Part shown: piece after piece, positions 1 through 8,050 of the stretch
Numbering within the stretch: the stretch's first letter is position 1
Layout of the letters: each line of letters begins with the position of its first letter
Assembly (NCBI GenBank): GCA_964638895.1
Contig: CAZWYY010000080.1
Location: 1-12,388 of the forward strand
Direction: 5' to 3'
DNA: 12,388 bases
Source of the DNA: JAFGGG01 sp964638895
GTDB lineage: Bacteria > Spirochaetota > Spirochaetia > SZUA-6 > RPPD01
Program-made: the position numbers and the translations under genes
Notes under the pieces: generated by a model
Database searches by the model: none
What the model was told of the DNA's origin: nothing
The model's input: the letters and a program-made list of their open reading frames with translations, nothing else

Positions 1-1749
1 ACCGCTCAAAACAGACCAGGATTGCGGGTTGAGCCACAGAGAACCTTCTTGGTTTACTTTGGAGCCGAATTTCGTGCCGTCATACCGGTAGGCCCGGATA
101 AACCATTCCCCGTCCCAGGCATGTTTTTCAATATTTTCATCGAGGGTTTCAAGATGGGGTTTCGCCCATTCCACCTCTGCGGAACGCTTAAGCATAACGC
201 AAATATCCATATAAGTTTTTAACGCGTAACGAAGCTGAAATGCGACAAACACGGTCTCTCCTTCATGCCCGAGTTCAAGGCAGTCATTCCAATCCGCGTA
301 CAAGCCGCAGGGAAGTCCATGCACGCCCATATGGTCCAGACTGAACTGTATAGCCTGTCTCATATGCCCTAGTACCGTATCTTTACCCCGGTCCGCATAA
401 GGAAGCGTTTTAGCATAAAATGAAACATCTCCCGTTTCCTTTACGTATGCCGGAATAGTGTTGAACAACCACATACAATCATCCGCGCGGTAATCATACA
501 CAACAGGAGGTTCTTCTTTTCCCGGCCGGTGTGCCCAGGGTTTCACCACAGGCATTGCTCTGCCGGAGGAAACCTGGCCCGTTAGCATAAGTTCCAATCG
601 CCTGCCTGCTTCCTTGGGAATTAAATGCAAAACGCCTAAAGTATCCTGTACGGTATCCCGATACCCCAGGCCGTCACGTTCACCGCTGTAAACCAGGCTG
701 GCGGCCCGCGACCATGTATACGTCATAAGACAATTGAGGGGATTCCACATATTCATCATGCTGTTGAATTCCGGGTCGGGTGTTTCAACCGTCATCCCTT
801 CCAGGCGGCTGTGCCAGTATGTTTTCACTTTATTGAATTCAGCAGAGGCTTTTTTAATATCTCCAAACTCCTGCATGATTTTTTTCCCTTGCCCGGCTGC
901 CTTTCCGATTCCCATAATAACAACAAATTCTTTTTCCTGCCCCGGTTCCAGATCCACATCAATCTGGAGCGTACCGCAGCCATTGTCCCCTTTGGCCAGA
1001 GAATTCGTACATTCGCCCTTTTCAACCACCAACGGATTGTGATAGGAACGGTAAGGACCCAGAAAAATATCGCGGTCCGTATCATATCCGGTGACCGGAG
1101 TGCCGGCAACACCAAGAAAGGTATGCCGGTTGCCGTCGTGATTTTCGAAATCACTGCTGGTATCGTCCGGAAGTAAGACGTTTATTCCATGATCGATTAT
1201 ATTATCCACGACATCCATGCCGAGAATATTCAGAGTGTATTGAAGATTAACCGTATCCTGCCACGTGAACCAGTTGTTTGCGTATTCCACAAACGTGAAT
1301 ACTCTAAGGTTTCTCTTTTTCGTATCCTGATTGGTTACTTTAAAAAGCCAGCACTCGAAATATCGGTCTAAAGGAACAAAATAGGTGGTCTTGGTTTTAA
1401 TGTTTGCGTACTCCGAAGAGATGATGGTATAAGCGGTTCCGTGCCGGCATTCCGTTTTATACGCATCAAGAGATTTTCCCACAGGCTGCCAGGAAGCGGA
1501 CCAGAAATCTTTACTTTCTCTGTCATGAACATATAGATAACGACCCGGTTGATCCATGGGAACCCCGTTGAAACGCAGACGCATAAATCTTCCCTGGGCC
1601 GAGGACTTTAAAAAACTATAACCTCCGGCATTATTCGTAATAATTGCTCCTTATTCCGTCGAACCGAGGTAATTACTCCATGATTTCGGCGTGTCCGGAC
1701 GTTCTATAACATATTCTTTATTCTTATCATCAAAATAGCCGAACCTCAT
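1..1749 (-). CDS. GH94 glycoside phosphorylase, cellobiose-phosphorylase-like (3' end off window; in-frame TAA at codon 33)
   Basis: GH94 enzymes reversibly phosphorolyse beta-glucosides in the cytoplasm, for example cellobiose plus phosphate to glucose 1-phosphate and glucose. Seen: 583 codons are open to the window edge except for one TAA at 1653-1651. The N-terminus (MRFGYFDDKNKEYVIERPDT, then NYLG, then GAIITNNAGGYSF after the stop) and later blocks (GRFMRLRFN, QPGRY, HGTAYTIISSEY, YVEYANNW-type) match the family's start. YADWNDCLELGHEGE holds the DWND motif at residues 486-489, which carries the family's catalytic acid Asp. LNPQSW lies at the cut edge. The family is about 800 residues long, so roughly 220 are missing here. 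The ATG at 1749 has GAGGAG about 9 nt upstream. Apart from codon 33 I found no other stop or frameshift, so the stop is a recent nonsense change, a recoded codon or a sequence error. Substrate specificity within GH94 (cellobiose, laminaribiose or other) cannot be fixed from this fragment. Confidence 0.88.
1647..1653 (-). promoter_or_regulatory. Shine-Dalgarno-like TAAGGAG overlapping the in-frame stop of GH94
   Basis: The in-frame TAA of the GH94 gene is the first half of TAAGGAG, a near-perfect ribosome binding sequence. The downstream in-frame codons are GCA ATT ATT ACG. The nearest in-frame ATG is about 18 codons later (GRFMRLRF), so a reinitiation start would have to use ATT or that distant ATG. 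Position and match are seen directly. Any role in restarting translation is speculation. Confidence 0.25.
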
Positions 1750-1783
1750 TACACAATCTCCTCATTGAAGGGATATGTGCATG

Positions 1784-1810
1784 ATAATATAAGCGGCGAC
1801 AAAAAATCAA
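1784..1810 (-). promoter_or_regulatory. Candidate sigma-70 promoter for the GH94 gene
   Basis: On the minus strand TTGATT (1810-1805) and TATTAT (1789-1784) are separated by 15 bp. They match the -35 and -10 consensus in 4 of 6 and 5 of 6 positions. The spacing is short. The predicted start near 1777 gives a leader of about 28 nt that includes the GAGGAG ribosome binding site. Confidence 0.35.
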
Positions 1811-1853
1811 GCCCGGCCGGACAATGACGGACGATGGTCAGGAGATGGCGGGA

Positions 1854-2272
1854 TTAGGAAAACAAAAAAAAGATAAAAAAATATATGATTACGCGGATAC
1901 ATACTTTTTCGCAGCCGGCAATACTCTTCACCTTAAGCAGGAAATATCCGCCACCGACAATATTTTCCACATCATCTTTGGATGGTACTGCGGCTCCCAG
2001 TTCTGGAAAACCATATGCAAAGTACACCATCCGCCATGAGCTGACATATGAAAGCAGTCCCCCGATCATGGCTGAGGACACCCCCCCAGAAATATCGTTC
2101 CCATAAGCTTGGCGATTGCTCCCCGTCTGGCGGGGCACAGAACACGCTCGCCGATGATTGCCATGGAGATGGGCATGCTCCCGGCCGCAATTCCGTAATC
2201 TTCGCGTCCCGAATCGCACATAAGAACCTCTATGGTATCAGGTGAATTATTATTAAAATCCGCAAAATTCAT
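1854..2272 (-). pseudogene. Frameshifted remnant of an MFS transporter
   Basis: Two overlapping minus-strand frames join into one protein-like segment. The first (from ATG 2272) reads GIAAGSMPISMAIIGER, then RRGAIAKLMGTIFLGG. The second continues VSSAMIGGLLSYVSSWRM and VYFAYGFPEL. Together these resemble the TM4-TM5 stretch of major facilitator transporters, where 'P-S-x-A-I-I-G-E-R-V' is followed by 'R-R-G-x-A-x-G' and 'G-G-x-L-x-x-x-x-S-W-R-x-x-F'. The switch occurs at a G7 run (2087-2081); one extra G would restore a single frame. Residues before GIAAG and after FPEL do not look like MFS, and there is no room for the usual 12 helices, so this is a fragment and not a phase-off intact gene. 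The family call rests on recalled motifs. Confidence 0.5.
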
Positions 2273-2361
2273 GCCGACGAAATTTATTCATCCGTAGAAG
2301 CAAACCGCCGCTTCTCTAACACCGATTTCATCTTTTGAACAAAGAAAAAATTCGTGTAACA

Positions 2362-2649
2362 ATGCGTATTATGAAAAACGTCTCTTACGATGAGTTCTGG
2401 CGGGAGAAAGAAAAGAAGTACGGCGGCCGGTTTTTATATTCCGCAGCGAAAGTGACAAACGGATTCGGGGAAAGCGGGGAAGTAAAGGCAGGTTCCTTTA
2501 AAAGGTTTATGAGAGCCATGGATGCGCATAATAGGTTGCTGTTAATCGATACAATAGACAATACAGAAGTAAAAACGCATGCGTTTTTACTGTCTGAAAA
2601 TACCTTGATTTTCTGCCGTAAAATAGCGCCGTTCCTCAAACGGGCGTAA
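2362..2649 (+). CDS. Small hypothetical protein (about 95 aa), function unknown
   Basis: I do not recognise this protein. The frame is open from about 2320; possible starts are TTG 2335, ATG 2362 and ATG 2371. None has a good ribosome binding site, so the start is a guess. The product would be soluble, basic and without a signal peptide or membrane helix, reading SYDEFWREKEKKYGGRF near the start and LLLIDTIDN, HAFLLSENTLIF and FLKRA towards the end. It lies 59 bp upstream of the acetyltransferase on the same strand and may be co-transcribed. Its 3' half contains a perfect 24-bp palindrome. The ORF may be a real small gene, the tail of a decayed one, or chance. Confidence 0.42.
   Translation: MRIMKNVSYDEFWREKEKKYGGRFLYSAAKVTNGFGESGEVKAGSFKRFMRAMDAHNRLLLIDTIDNTEVKTHAFLLSENTLIFCRKIAPFLKRA
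2568..2591. repeat. Perfect 24-bp palindrome
   Basis: The left arm AGTAAAAACGCA is followed immediately by its exact reverse complement, centred between 2579 and 2580. After a 1-nt bulge on the right side, four more pairs (CAGA at 2564-2567 with TCTG at 2593-2596) can form. As RNA this gives a stem of at least 10 bp with a CATG loop and a U-rich 3' arm. As DNA it is a symmetric site for a dimeric protein. Role unknown. Confidence 0.9.
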
Positions 2650-2693
2650 TCCAAGAATATGTGAGCTTGAAGGCTTTCATCATCAATCCGTAT

Positions 2694-2699
2694 AGGAGG
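2694..2699 (+). promoter_or_regulatory. Ribosome binding site that fixes the GNAT start
   Basis: AGGAGG lies 9 nt before the ATG at 2709. A closer ATG at 2704 is out of frame, and an upstream in-frame GTG at 2661 lacks a comparable site. This supports 2709 as the start. Confidence 0.75.
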
Positions 2700-2708
2700 A
2701 TACATGAT

Positions 2709-3335
2709 ATGACGGCGGATAATTCGGTAAGTATAATAAGTTCCAAAAAAGAGTTGAATGACGCAATGGGCGCAATGACCGATGCGTTAAGTAAAGCCTT
2801 TTTTGCCGATCCCTATTACGCATGCATTATGCCGAACGAACAAAAACGTTTGTCTCAACTTCAATGGTGGATGAGAATTATGCTGAATTACGGTTTTAAG
2901 AACGGTCGAATTTATACCGCACACGCTTATAAAGGTGTCGTAATCTGGCTTGGTCCCGATAAACCGACTCTTAACAATTTTAAACTTGCAGTATCCGGTT
3001 TGATCTTTTGCCCTTTGAAAATCGGTATTAAAAACTGTATCAGGATGCTTGATATCAGCGTCAAATGGGAAAAAATACATCAGAATCAAAATAAGAGACA
3101 TTACTATCTTCTGATCATTGGGGTTGATCCGGAATTGCAGGGAAAAGGAATCGGCAGCCTGCTTGTTAAAGACATCTTGTCAAAAGCGGATTGTGAAAAG
3201 CTTGATTGCCATCTTGAAACAATGACCGCTAAAAACGTGATGTTTTACGAGCGCCATGGTTTTAAAGCTATTCATAATCAAAGTATTAAAAACGGGGAAC
3301 AATATTGGATAATGAAACGAATTCCAAAAAAGTAA
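2709..3335 (+). CDS. GNAT-family N-acetyltransferase
   Basis: A 208-residue cytoplasmic protein likely to transfer an acetyl group from acetyl-CoA to an amine; the substrate is unknown. Seen: the acetyl-CoA binding motif A, LLIIGVDPELQGKGIGSLLV, with Q-G-K-G-I-G at residues 144-149 as the pyrophosphate loop. The motif B region is MFYERHGF at about 178-185, with Tyr180 in the position that often acts as general acid, followed by a final beta strand (YWIMKRI). The length is usual for a single GNAT domain with an extended N-terminal half. The N-terminal part (LSKAFFADPYYACIMP) resembles GNATs related to the fungal/actinobacterial small-molecule group, but this does not fix a substrate. The gene follows a small hypothetical ORF and is convergent with the membrane-protein gene 51 bp away. 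No clear hairpin terminator was seen in that gap. Confidence 0.88.
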   Translation: MTADNSVSIISSKKELNDAMGAMTDALSKAFFADPYYACIMPNEQKRLSQLQWWMRIMLNYGFKNGRIYTAHAYKGVVIWLGPDKPTLNNFKLAVSGLIFCPLKIGIKNCIRMLDISVKWEKIHQNQNKRHYYLLIIGVDPELQGKGIGSLLVKDILSKADCEKLDCHLETMTAKNVMFYERHGFKAIHNQSIKNGEQYWIMKRIPKK

Positions 3336-3386
3336 AATCCAACAGCAGATAAGTAAACCCGCTTTTCGCCGGCGTTATAGTCAGCT

Positions 3387-3806
3387 TTATACTTTTTGAT
3401 GTATTCTTTTAGTAATACTCACAATTATTCCCGCCATTATTGCATAGAACGGCGGCATGAAACCCCCGCCGCATACACAGAGCAATACGGAAAGGCATAA
3501 TAAGATTATTCCCCATTTTTTACGATTAATAAAAACTATAAACCATACGAGTAAAATTCCGTCAAAAACCAAGACGACGATTCCGGTAATTAATAAATCA
3601 GGAATGATTGACATCGCGGGCCAGCCGGGCCAGCCGTTAAAATAAGTTGCCAGGGAATTCCCGGAGATTGCGTCAAAGAGAATACCGCCCGGATCCTTGT
3701 GCCCGTTTGTTATTTCATAATATCCGTGCATTCCCCCCAGGTAGGCGGCATAGATTTCGATTAATATTGTGAGTATCGTTATGATGATCCGGATACTTTT
3801 TTTCAC
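3387..3806 (-). CDS. Small four-helix integral membrane protein, function unknown
   Basis: A 139-residue protein starting MKKSIRIIITILTILIEI. Hydrophobic segments lie at about 4-22, 71-93, 98-113 and 118-132. The loop between helices 1 and 2 is longer and polar to aromatic (YYEITNGHKDPG, YFNGWPGWP). The start is a GTG at 3806; AGGG sits 7 nt upstream. An overlapping ATG two bases earlier reads ATG TGA and is closed at once, so it cannot be used. The gene lies 61 bp downstream of the S8 protease on the same strand with no evident terminator between, so the two are probably co-transcribed. It could be a membrane partner, target or immunity-like protein for the protease. This is inference from position only; I recognise no family. 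Confidence 0.68.
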   Translation of the reverse strand: MKKSIRIIITILTILIEIYAAYLGGMHGYYEITNGHKDPGGILFDAISGNSLATYFNGWPGWPAMSIIPDLLITGIVVLVFDGILLVWFIVFINRKKWGIILLCLSVLLCVCGGGFMPPFYAIMAGIIVSITKRIHQKV

Positions 3807-3867
3807 ATGGTTTCCCTTGTACGGCAGTATACGACAATCACCCGAAGGATTTACGTATAGATCCAAA

Positions 3868-6774
3868 TCATAAGTCACCCATCCAGGTAAATCTATCGGA
3901 AATGAGTTTAAAAACATGATACGTATTGGCAAAAGGTTTTTCCAGTAATAAACCGATCTCCGCCTGCCCGTCGCCGTCGAAATCACCTGTTGCCAGCTCT
4001 ATTGCTGGATTACCCAGCTTTTTCCTGTTCATGGTTTTCCAGTTGTACCACCGGCGCAGGAACGGGTCCCATTTGATAAACCGGACAATATCATTACTCT
4101 CGTCCGATTCAAGATATGCAAGCTCGGCGCAACCGTCACCGTCAAAATCACCTGGGAACAATGTAACCGGATCGCCTTCCCAGACCCATGGCGAATCGAT
4201 TTTCAAATACCCGTGGTGCCCGGTGGGCGCGGGCAAGGTCTTCGCAAAATCAATCACTATTATTTTCTTCTCAGGCTCTTTTACAAAATAAACCGCCTCT
4301 TCCACTTTGTCACCGTCGATATCGGCAGTGATTATATTATTCGTATAGGTAATCGGTATGTGAGTGGTTCCCCATTCATCAATTTGCTGCGATACCCATT
4401 TATTCCCCAGATATCGCTGCAATGAACACACGCAGTGATACTCGATCCTTTCAACATCCGAAATGAGCCCGCCCCATCTTTCAACGCCAAGCTCAACCCG
4501 CACGACGGCGGTCGCGAGTATCAGATCCTGATGTACCCCCTCCCGGTGCAGGCGGTTCAATCTCAGTAGCTGAATATCCTTATTTAGGATGGTATAGCGT
4601 CCGGTATTTACGAGCCTTTCGTCTATTTTTTTCGGCTTATACATAGGCGGGCCGAAGCGGATCCATTGATCGGCGGCGGCATCATACTTGGCCATGTCCA
4701 TGCCGTGGTTTCTACTGGCAACAAGTTCCATTTTGCCGTCGCCGTCCACGTCCGCGGCAATAATCTGGTCAAAACTTTGCGCGGCGGATCCCCATACCAG
4801 CGCCGAGCCATCCGCATCCCGGCCGGCCCCCATTCTTTGCCACTGGCCGATGTTGGTCTTGTATTGAATGATAAAAAAGCGATGTCGGCGTGCTCCCGCC
4901 TGCTGCACTGCGATCTCATCCAGCCCGTCGCCGTTGAAATCCGCGACCACCAGGGCCATGCCCGGAGGTTTGCCCCCGGCGGTGATGTCTATTGCCCAGG
5001 TGTGATTTGGCTGCCAATGCCCCCAATATAAGCCGTCATTATCGCTCTTGGGCAGCAGACACCAGAACCATGGCTTTGCCCCAAGCCCCTGAATATCGCC
5101 ACGTTGCGGTATTAATACACATATAGAGGGAGAATGAAGAAAATGAATCGGAATCGGCTGTCCCGCGGCCATCCGCCCCTTATGCGCGAGTTTTACAGCG
5201 GCAAATGCGTCAATCCAACCATAACCGAACTGGTTGCTGTGGCCGTTTTCATCGGCGCCGGTGAGATACGCGGGACTGGTTCGTGCCGTACGCCGTATTA
5301 TTTCGGAAATTTCGGCGGAAGTATACCGGCTCTGACGATTAAAACCCTGGCTCGCGACAAGTATGCCTGTTCCCGCGGCTACGGCACAGGCAACTGATGT
5401 ACCGCCGCCGCCCGGCCACTCAAATGAAACACCGCCTCCGCCGGGTAAGTATGCGCCCCAATAGCCATCCGGCACGGTGATATCCAAACGTGTGCCGATC
5501 TTACCCAGCGGGGCATCCGTATCTCTGTCGCCCCACCCGACGGAAAACGTATAGAGTAAATTGGAGGGGTAGGCCACGGGTTCAGTTGCGGGAGGGGTAT
5601 TGCCGGAACTGGCCGTATAAAATACGCCGGGCCCGCCGGCTGGCTGGCAGAGCCACCTGAGCCACGATTTGTAGGTATTGTTGATTTCATTGTTGTTCCA
5701 GATCACGGTTGTACCGCTGTGATTCACTACCGCCGCGCCCGAGTAGAATATCTGGATCATGGCATCGATTTGGTTGGCCAGCCATGAATCCACATAGCCC
5801 GGCTGATCGGGCTGGTTTGCATTGGTAATAAAAGAAGGCCGGATGGGTACTATCTCGGCGTTTGCCGCGCACCCTCGTTCCAGGTGTGGGGGGGTGAATA
5901 GTTTGTTTCCGGCAATAACCCCGCACATTGCGGTCCCGTGCTCCCACGTACTTTCATAAACCGGTTGTGAATTTTCATCGAAGGATTCCGGAGCTTTCGG
6001 TTGACGGGGATCATTCCCCCCGTCCGCGGCGTCATATCCGTGCGCAAGCCGATAGGTAAGATTGGGATGGTCGGAGAAATTTTTATCTATTACAGCTACA
6101 TTGACCCCGGGTGTTCCCTCACCGAATTCCCATGCCCTGAATACATACGACTTTCTTAATATGGCATTGTTGCTGTAGAGCTGTTGCCATGTTCCCTGAA
6201 ATGATTCTGGTTGAATATTTTTTTTATCATCCAGTGCGTGAAAATCCGCGCTGGCCAGTTGAATCCTGTCCTGATGCTCGAGTTCGATAGCTATTTGGCC
6301 GGCTATGTGTATATAATCAGGCTGGAGTTGAAATACCTTGATTGGTAATTTCTTGTATGACTTGACGATTTTCCCGGGATAATTACGCAAAATCCCCGTC
6401 AGATCCTCATTTTTGACGGTATTCTCGGTAACTATATAAATCTTTCCGGTCGGGAAAAATAGCGGCAGCCTGAATTCACCTTTCTGTGAAAACGCCGGGA
6501 ATTCTTCCATATCCTTTGATGCATAGGCAAGATCTTCTTTAAGCTGCTGAAACAAGAGAACGAATTGTTTCTTGCCCGCTACTTTTTGCAGCCCGGGTTT
6601 CACATATAAAAGAATTGAGTTGTTCGTAAGTGCAATCTGTTCGAATTTATCCGCGAATTTGTTTTGGCACACCTGTTTAATCTGCTTAATATATTTAGTG
6701 TATTTCGCCCGGTACAATTTTACGTGTTCTACTTCACGCATTCCATAGAATGATGACCCGAATTTTTCAGCCAT
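3868..6774 (-). CDS. Subtilisin-like serine protease (S8) with C-terminal FG-GAP/VCBS repeats
   Basis: Predicted 968-residue endopeptidase. Order (ATG numbering): an N-terminal domain of about 195 residues resembling a propeptide, with KIYIVTENTVKNEDLTGILR; the S8 domain at about 205-515; then a repeat region to the end. The triad is complete: Asp230 in VAVIDKNFSDHPNL, His279 in WEHGTAMCGVIAG, Ser460 in GGGGTSVACAVAAG. The oxyanion Asn392 is in TASSGN. Five D-x-[DN]-G-D calcium-type motifs of FG-GAP blades begin at Asp612, 675, 818, 876 and 931 (DFNGDGLDE, DVDGDGKME, DIDGDKVEE, DFDGDGCAE, DFDGDGQAE). This suggests a beta-propeller, possibly with two degenerate blades between 690 and 810. ATG 6774 is preferred over TTG 6780 because GGAGG lies 6 nt before it. 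The N-terminus (MAEKFGSSFYGM, then charged) has no hydrophobic signal peptide, which is odd for this architecture. The next gene on the strand is a small membrane protein. Confidence 0.93.
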   Translation of the reverse strand: MAEKFGSSFYGMREVEHVKLYRAKYTKYIKQIKQVCQNKFADKFEQIALTNNSILLYVKPGLQKVAGKKQFVLLFQQLKEDLAYASKDMEEFPAFSQKGEFRLPLFFPTGKIYIVTENTVKNEDLTGILRNYPGKIVKSYKKLPIKVFQLQPDYIHIAGQIAIELEHQDRIQLASADFHALDDKKNIQPESFQGTWQQLYSNNAILRKSYVFRAWEFGEGTPGVNVAVIDKNFSDHPNLTYRLAHGYDAADGGNDPRQPKAPESFDENSQPVYESTWEHGTAMCGVIAGNKLFTPPHLERGCAANAEIVPIRPSFITNANQPDQPGYVDSWLANQIDAMIQIFYSGAAVVNHSGTTVIWNNNEINNTYKSWLRWLCQPAGGPGVFYTASSGNTPPATEPVAYPSNLLYTFSVGWGDRDTDAPLGKIGTRLDITVPDGYWGAYLPGGGGVSFEWPGGGGTSVACAVAAGTGILVASQGFNRQSRYTSAEISEIIRRTARTSPAYLTGADENGHSNQFGYGWIDAFAAVKLAHKGRMAAGQPIPIHFLHSPSICVLIPQRGDIQGLGAKPWFWCLLPKSDNDGLYWGHWQPNHTWAIDITAGGKPPGMALVVADFNGDGLDEIAVQQAGARRHRFFIIQYKTNIGQWQRMGAGRDADGSALVWGSAAQSFDQIIAADVDGDGKMELVASRNHGMDMAKYDAAADQWIRFGPPMYKPKKIDERLVNTGRYTILNKDIQLLRLNRLHREGVHQDLILATAVVRVELGVERWGGLISDVERIEYHCVCSLQRYLGNKWVSQQIDEWGTTHIPITYTNNIITADIDGDKVEEAVYFVKEPEKKIIVIDFAKTLPAPTGHHGYLKIDSPWVWEGDPVTLFPGDFDGDGCAELAYLESDESNDIVRFIKWDPFLRRWYNWKTMNRKKLGNPAIELATGDFDGDGQAEIGLLLEKPFANTYHVFKLISDRFTWMGDL

Positions 6775-6780
6775 GCCCAA

Positions 6781-6785
6781 CCTCC
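6781..6785 (-). promoter_or_regulatory. Ribosome binding site that fixes the protease start
   Basis: GGAGG on the minus strand is followed by six bases (TTGGGC) and the ATG at 6774. The in-frame TTG within those six bases is too close to the site to be the start. Confidence 0.7.
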
Positions 6786-7094
6786 GTTTATATTTACCGA
6801 GTACATATCTTCACGCACGACACACGAATACGGCCCCGTGCTTCCCGTACGCATATAACTTATCATACATCTTGTGTATATTCACACACTTTTTAAAGCA
6901 ACAATGAAAAGGTGACTCATACTTTTCAAACTTCTTATCTTTGCAATACTTTCTGCATTACACTAAGAACTGCGATATTAGAGGCCGGACTGAACGTACT
7001 TTACTGGGATAAAACTGGAGCCGATTTTATACGCCGGGGCTTCTTTAAAAAGTAATGGCCGGAGAATAGCGGCATACCCTACTCGGCGACACCT
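6786..7094. other. 309-bp intergenic region upstream of the protease
   Basis: No complete gene is seen. It holds a CRP-like dyad at 6873-6888, AT-rich DNA suitable for a promoter (the TTTAAAAAG and TATACA elements on the minus strand are poor matches), and about 30 sense codons on the plus strand near 6955-7060 that have no start. Confidence 0.5.
6873..6888. promoter_or_regulatory. Candidate CRP/FNR-family operator upstream of the S8 protease
   Basis: TGTGT and ACACA form an inverted repeat with a 6-bp spacer (ATATTC). The CRP consensus is TGTGA-N6-TCACA, so 8 of the 10 arm bases agree. The site centre is about 107 bp upstream of the protease ATG, within the range of an activator site. Short dyads occur by chance in AT-rich spacers, so this is weak. 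Confidence 0.28.
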
Positions 7095-7790
7095 TTAGAA
7101 TTTCCCTACATCACAGCCGACGAACAGCAGCCGTTGTTCCGACCACGCCTCTGTGTTGGAATCAAGCCACGTGGTTTTCACTTCAGGAATAATCACAGCC
7201 AGCGCGATCCGCTTTTCGAAGGGGCTTTCCGCATATCCGGCGAAATATACGGCGGCAGCCATTTTCCCTTGCAACTCGATGCGGGTCAGGATTTTTCTTT
7301 TTCCCGGGGGTACCAGGCGCGCGTCAATCGTGCAGTTATTATCGTCGGTATCAACGGCCCAATCCACCGAAAAGATAATGACAATGCCCTTTTCATCGTC
7401 AATAACATACATATTGTTATTGTAAGACAACTTCCAGATCCGGTCAGGGGCTTTTTGGATACCATATCCGGTTTGGAGTTCGGAAACCGCGTCCACCATT
7501 TTTTCTGTGAAAAGTTTTTTATCGGTGAACGGATCCGACGCGAAAAGCACTGTGTCGGTTACCATATCCTGAACTACATAATAATAGATATCGATTTCCC
7601 CCAAAGCATCCCCATGCTCTAAAGAATCGTAGGTAAAAGGGTAAACCTTCTGCGTAACCGTGTAAGCGAATTTTCCGTCCTTTGACCAGCCTATGGGAAC
7701 ACAGGATAACTCCTCGGATAATTCTTCTGCGTTACTTACAAAGGCCGTCAACATCAGGATGATGATGGTTAAAAGCGTTTTCCCGTTCAT
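7095..7790 (-). CDS. Secreted protein of unknown function (231 aa)
   Basis: I do not recognise a named family. Seen: a Sec signal peptide (MNGKTLLTIIILMLTAFVSNA, cleavage after about residue 21). The mature protein opens with a single-blade-like stretch, IGWSKDGKFAYTV, a pattern used in WD40-like beta strands of periplasmic proteins. Next come YYYVVQDMVTDTVLF and a C-terminal half with alternating beta-strand patterns, ending FVGCDVGKF. Two cysteines (residues about 30 and 153) lie in the body and one near the end. The mature protein is probably periplasmic or secreted and all-beta. ATG 7790 has GAGG about 8 nt upstream. It sits 320 bp upstream of the protease on the same strand and is divergent from the gene at 8091. 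Co-function with the protease is possible but unsupported beyond position. Confidence 0.72.
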   Translation of the reverse strand: MNGKTLLTIIILMLTAFVSNAEELSEELSCVPIGWSKDGKFAYTVTQKVYPFTYDSLEHGDALGEIDIYYYVVQDMVTDTVLFASDPFTDKKLFTEKMVDAVSELQTGYGIQKAPDRIWKLSYNNNMYVIDDEKGIVIIFSVDWAVDTDDNNCTIDARLVPPGKRKILTRIELQGKMAAAVYFAGYAESPFEKRIALAVIIPEVKTTWLDSNTEAWSEQRLLFVGCDVGKF

Positions 7791-7986
7791 ATCTGCCTCA
7801 TTTGCATATAAAACTTCTTCATATTATCTATTTATAAATACCGACTGCCTGGTGATAATAGTAAACTTGAGTATATGCCATTTGACAGTAAACATACCAC
7901 GGAAACCGCGTTTTACAACTCATACTTTTGTCTGACATACTACGTTATATATGTGAATCACCGCTCTCTAATTTTTTTTCGCCTGA

Positions 7987-8015
7987 TTGAATTACCCTGT
8001 CAAGAATGCTATCAT
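7987..8015 (+). promoter_or_regulatory. Candidate sigma-70 promoter for the plus-strand secreted protein
   Basis: TTGAAT (7987-7992) and TATCAT (8010-8015) are separated by exactly 17 bp and match consensus at 4 of 6 and 5 of 6 positions. Transcription would begin near 8022 and give a leader of about 69 nt containing the hairpin at 8051-8078. Confidence 0.48.
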
Positions 8016-8050
8016 TTTTCAATAATAAAGACAAATTTCTTTCGAGGCGG

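Noticed and set aside
3336..3386. Possible bidirectional terminator between convergent genes (CGCCGGCG region)
   Set aside because: No stem longer than about 4 bp followed by a T-run could be drawn.
6955..7057. Plus-strand protein-like stretch ending LEAGLNVLYWDKTGADFI then RRGFFKK
   Set aside because: About 30 codons with no start or ribosome binding site; the preceding ATG frame has early stops. The opposite strand reads just as plausibly, so it cannot be supported as a gene.
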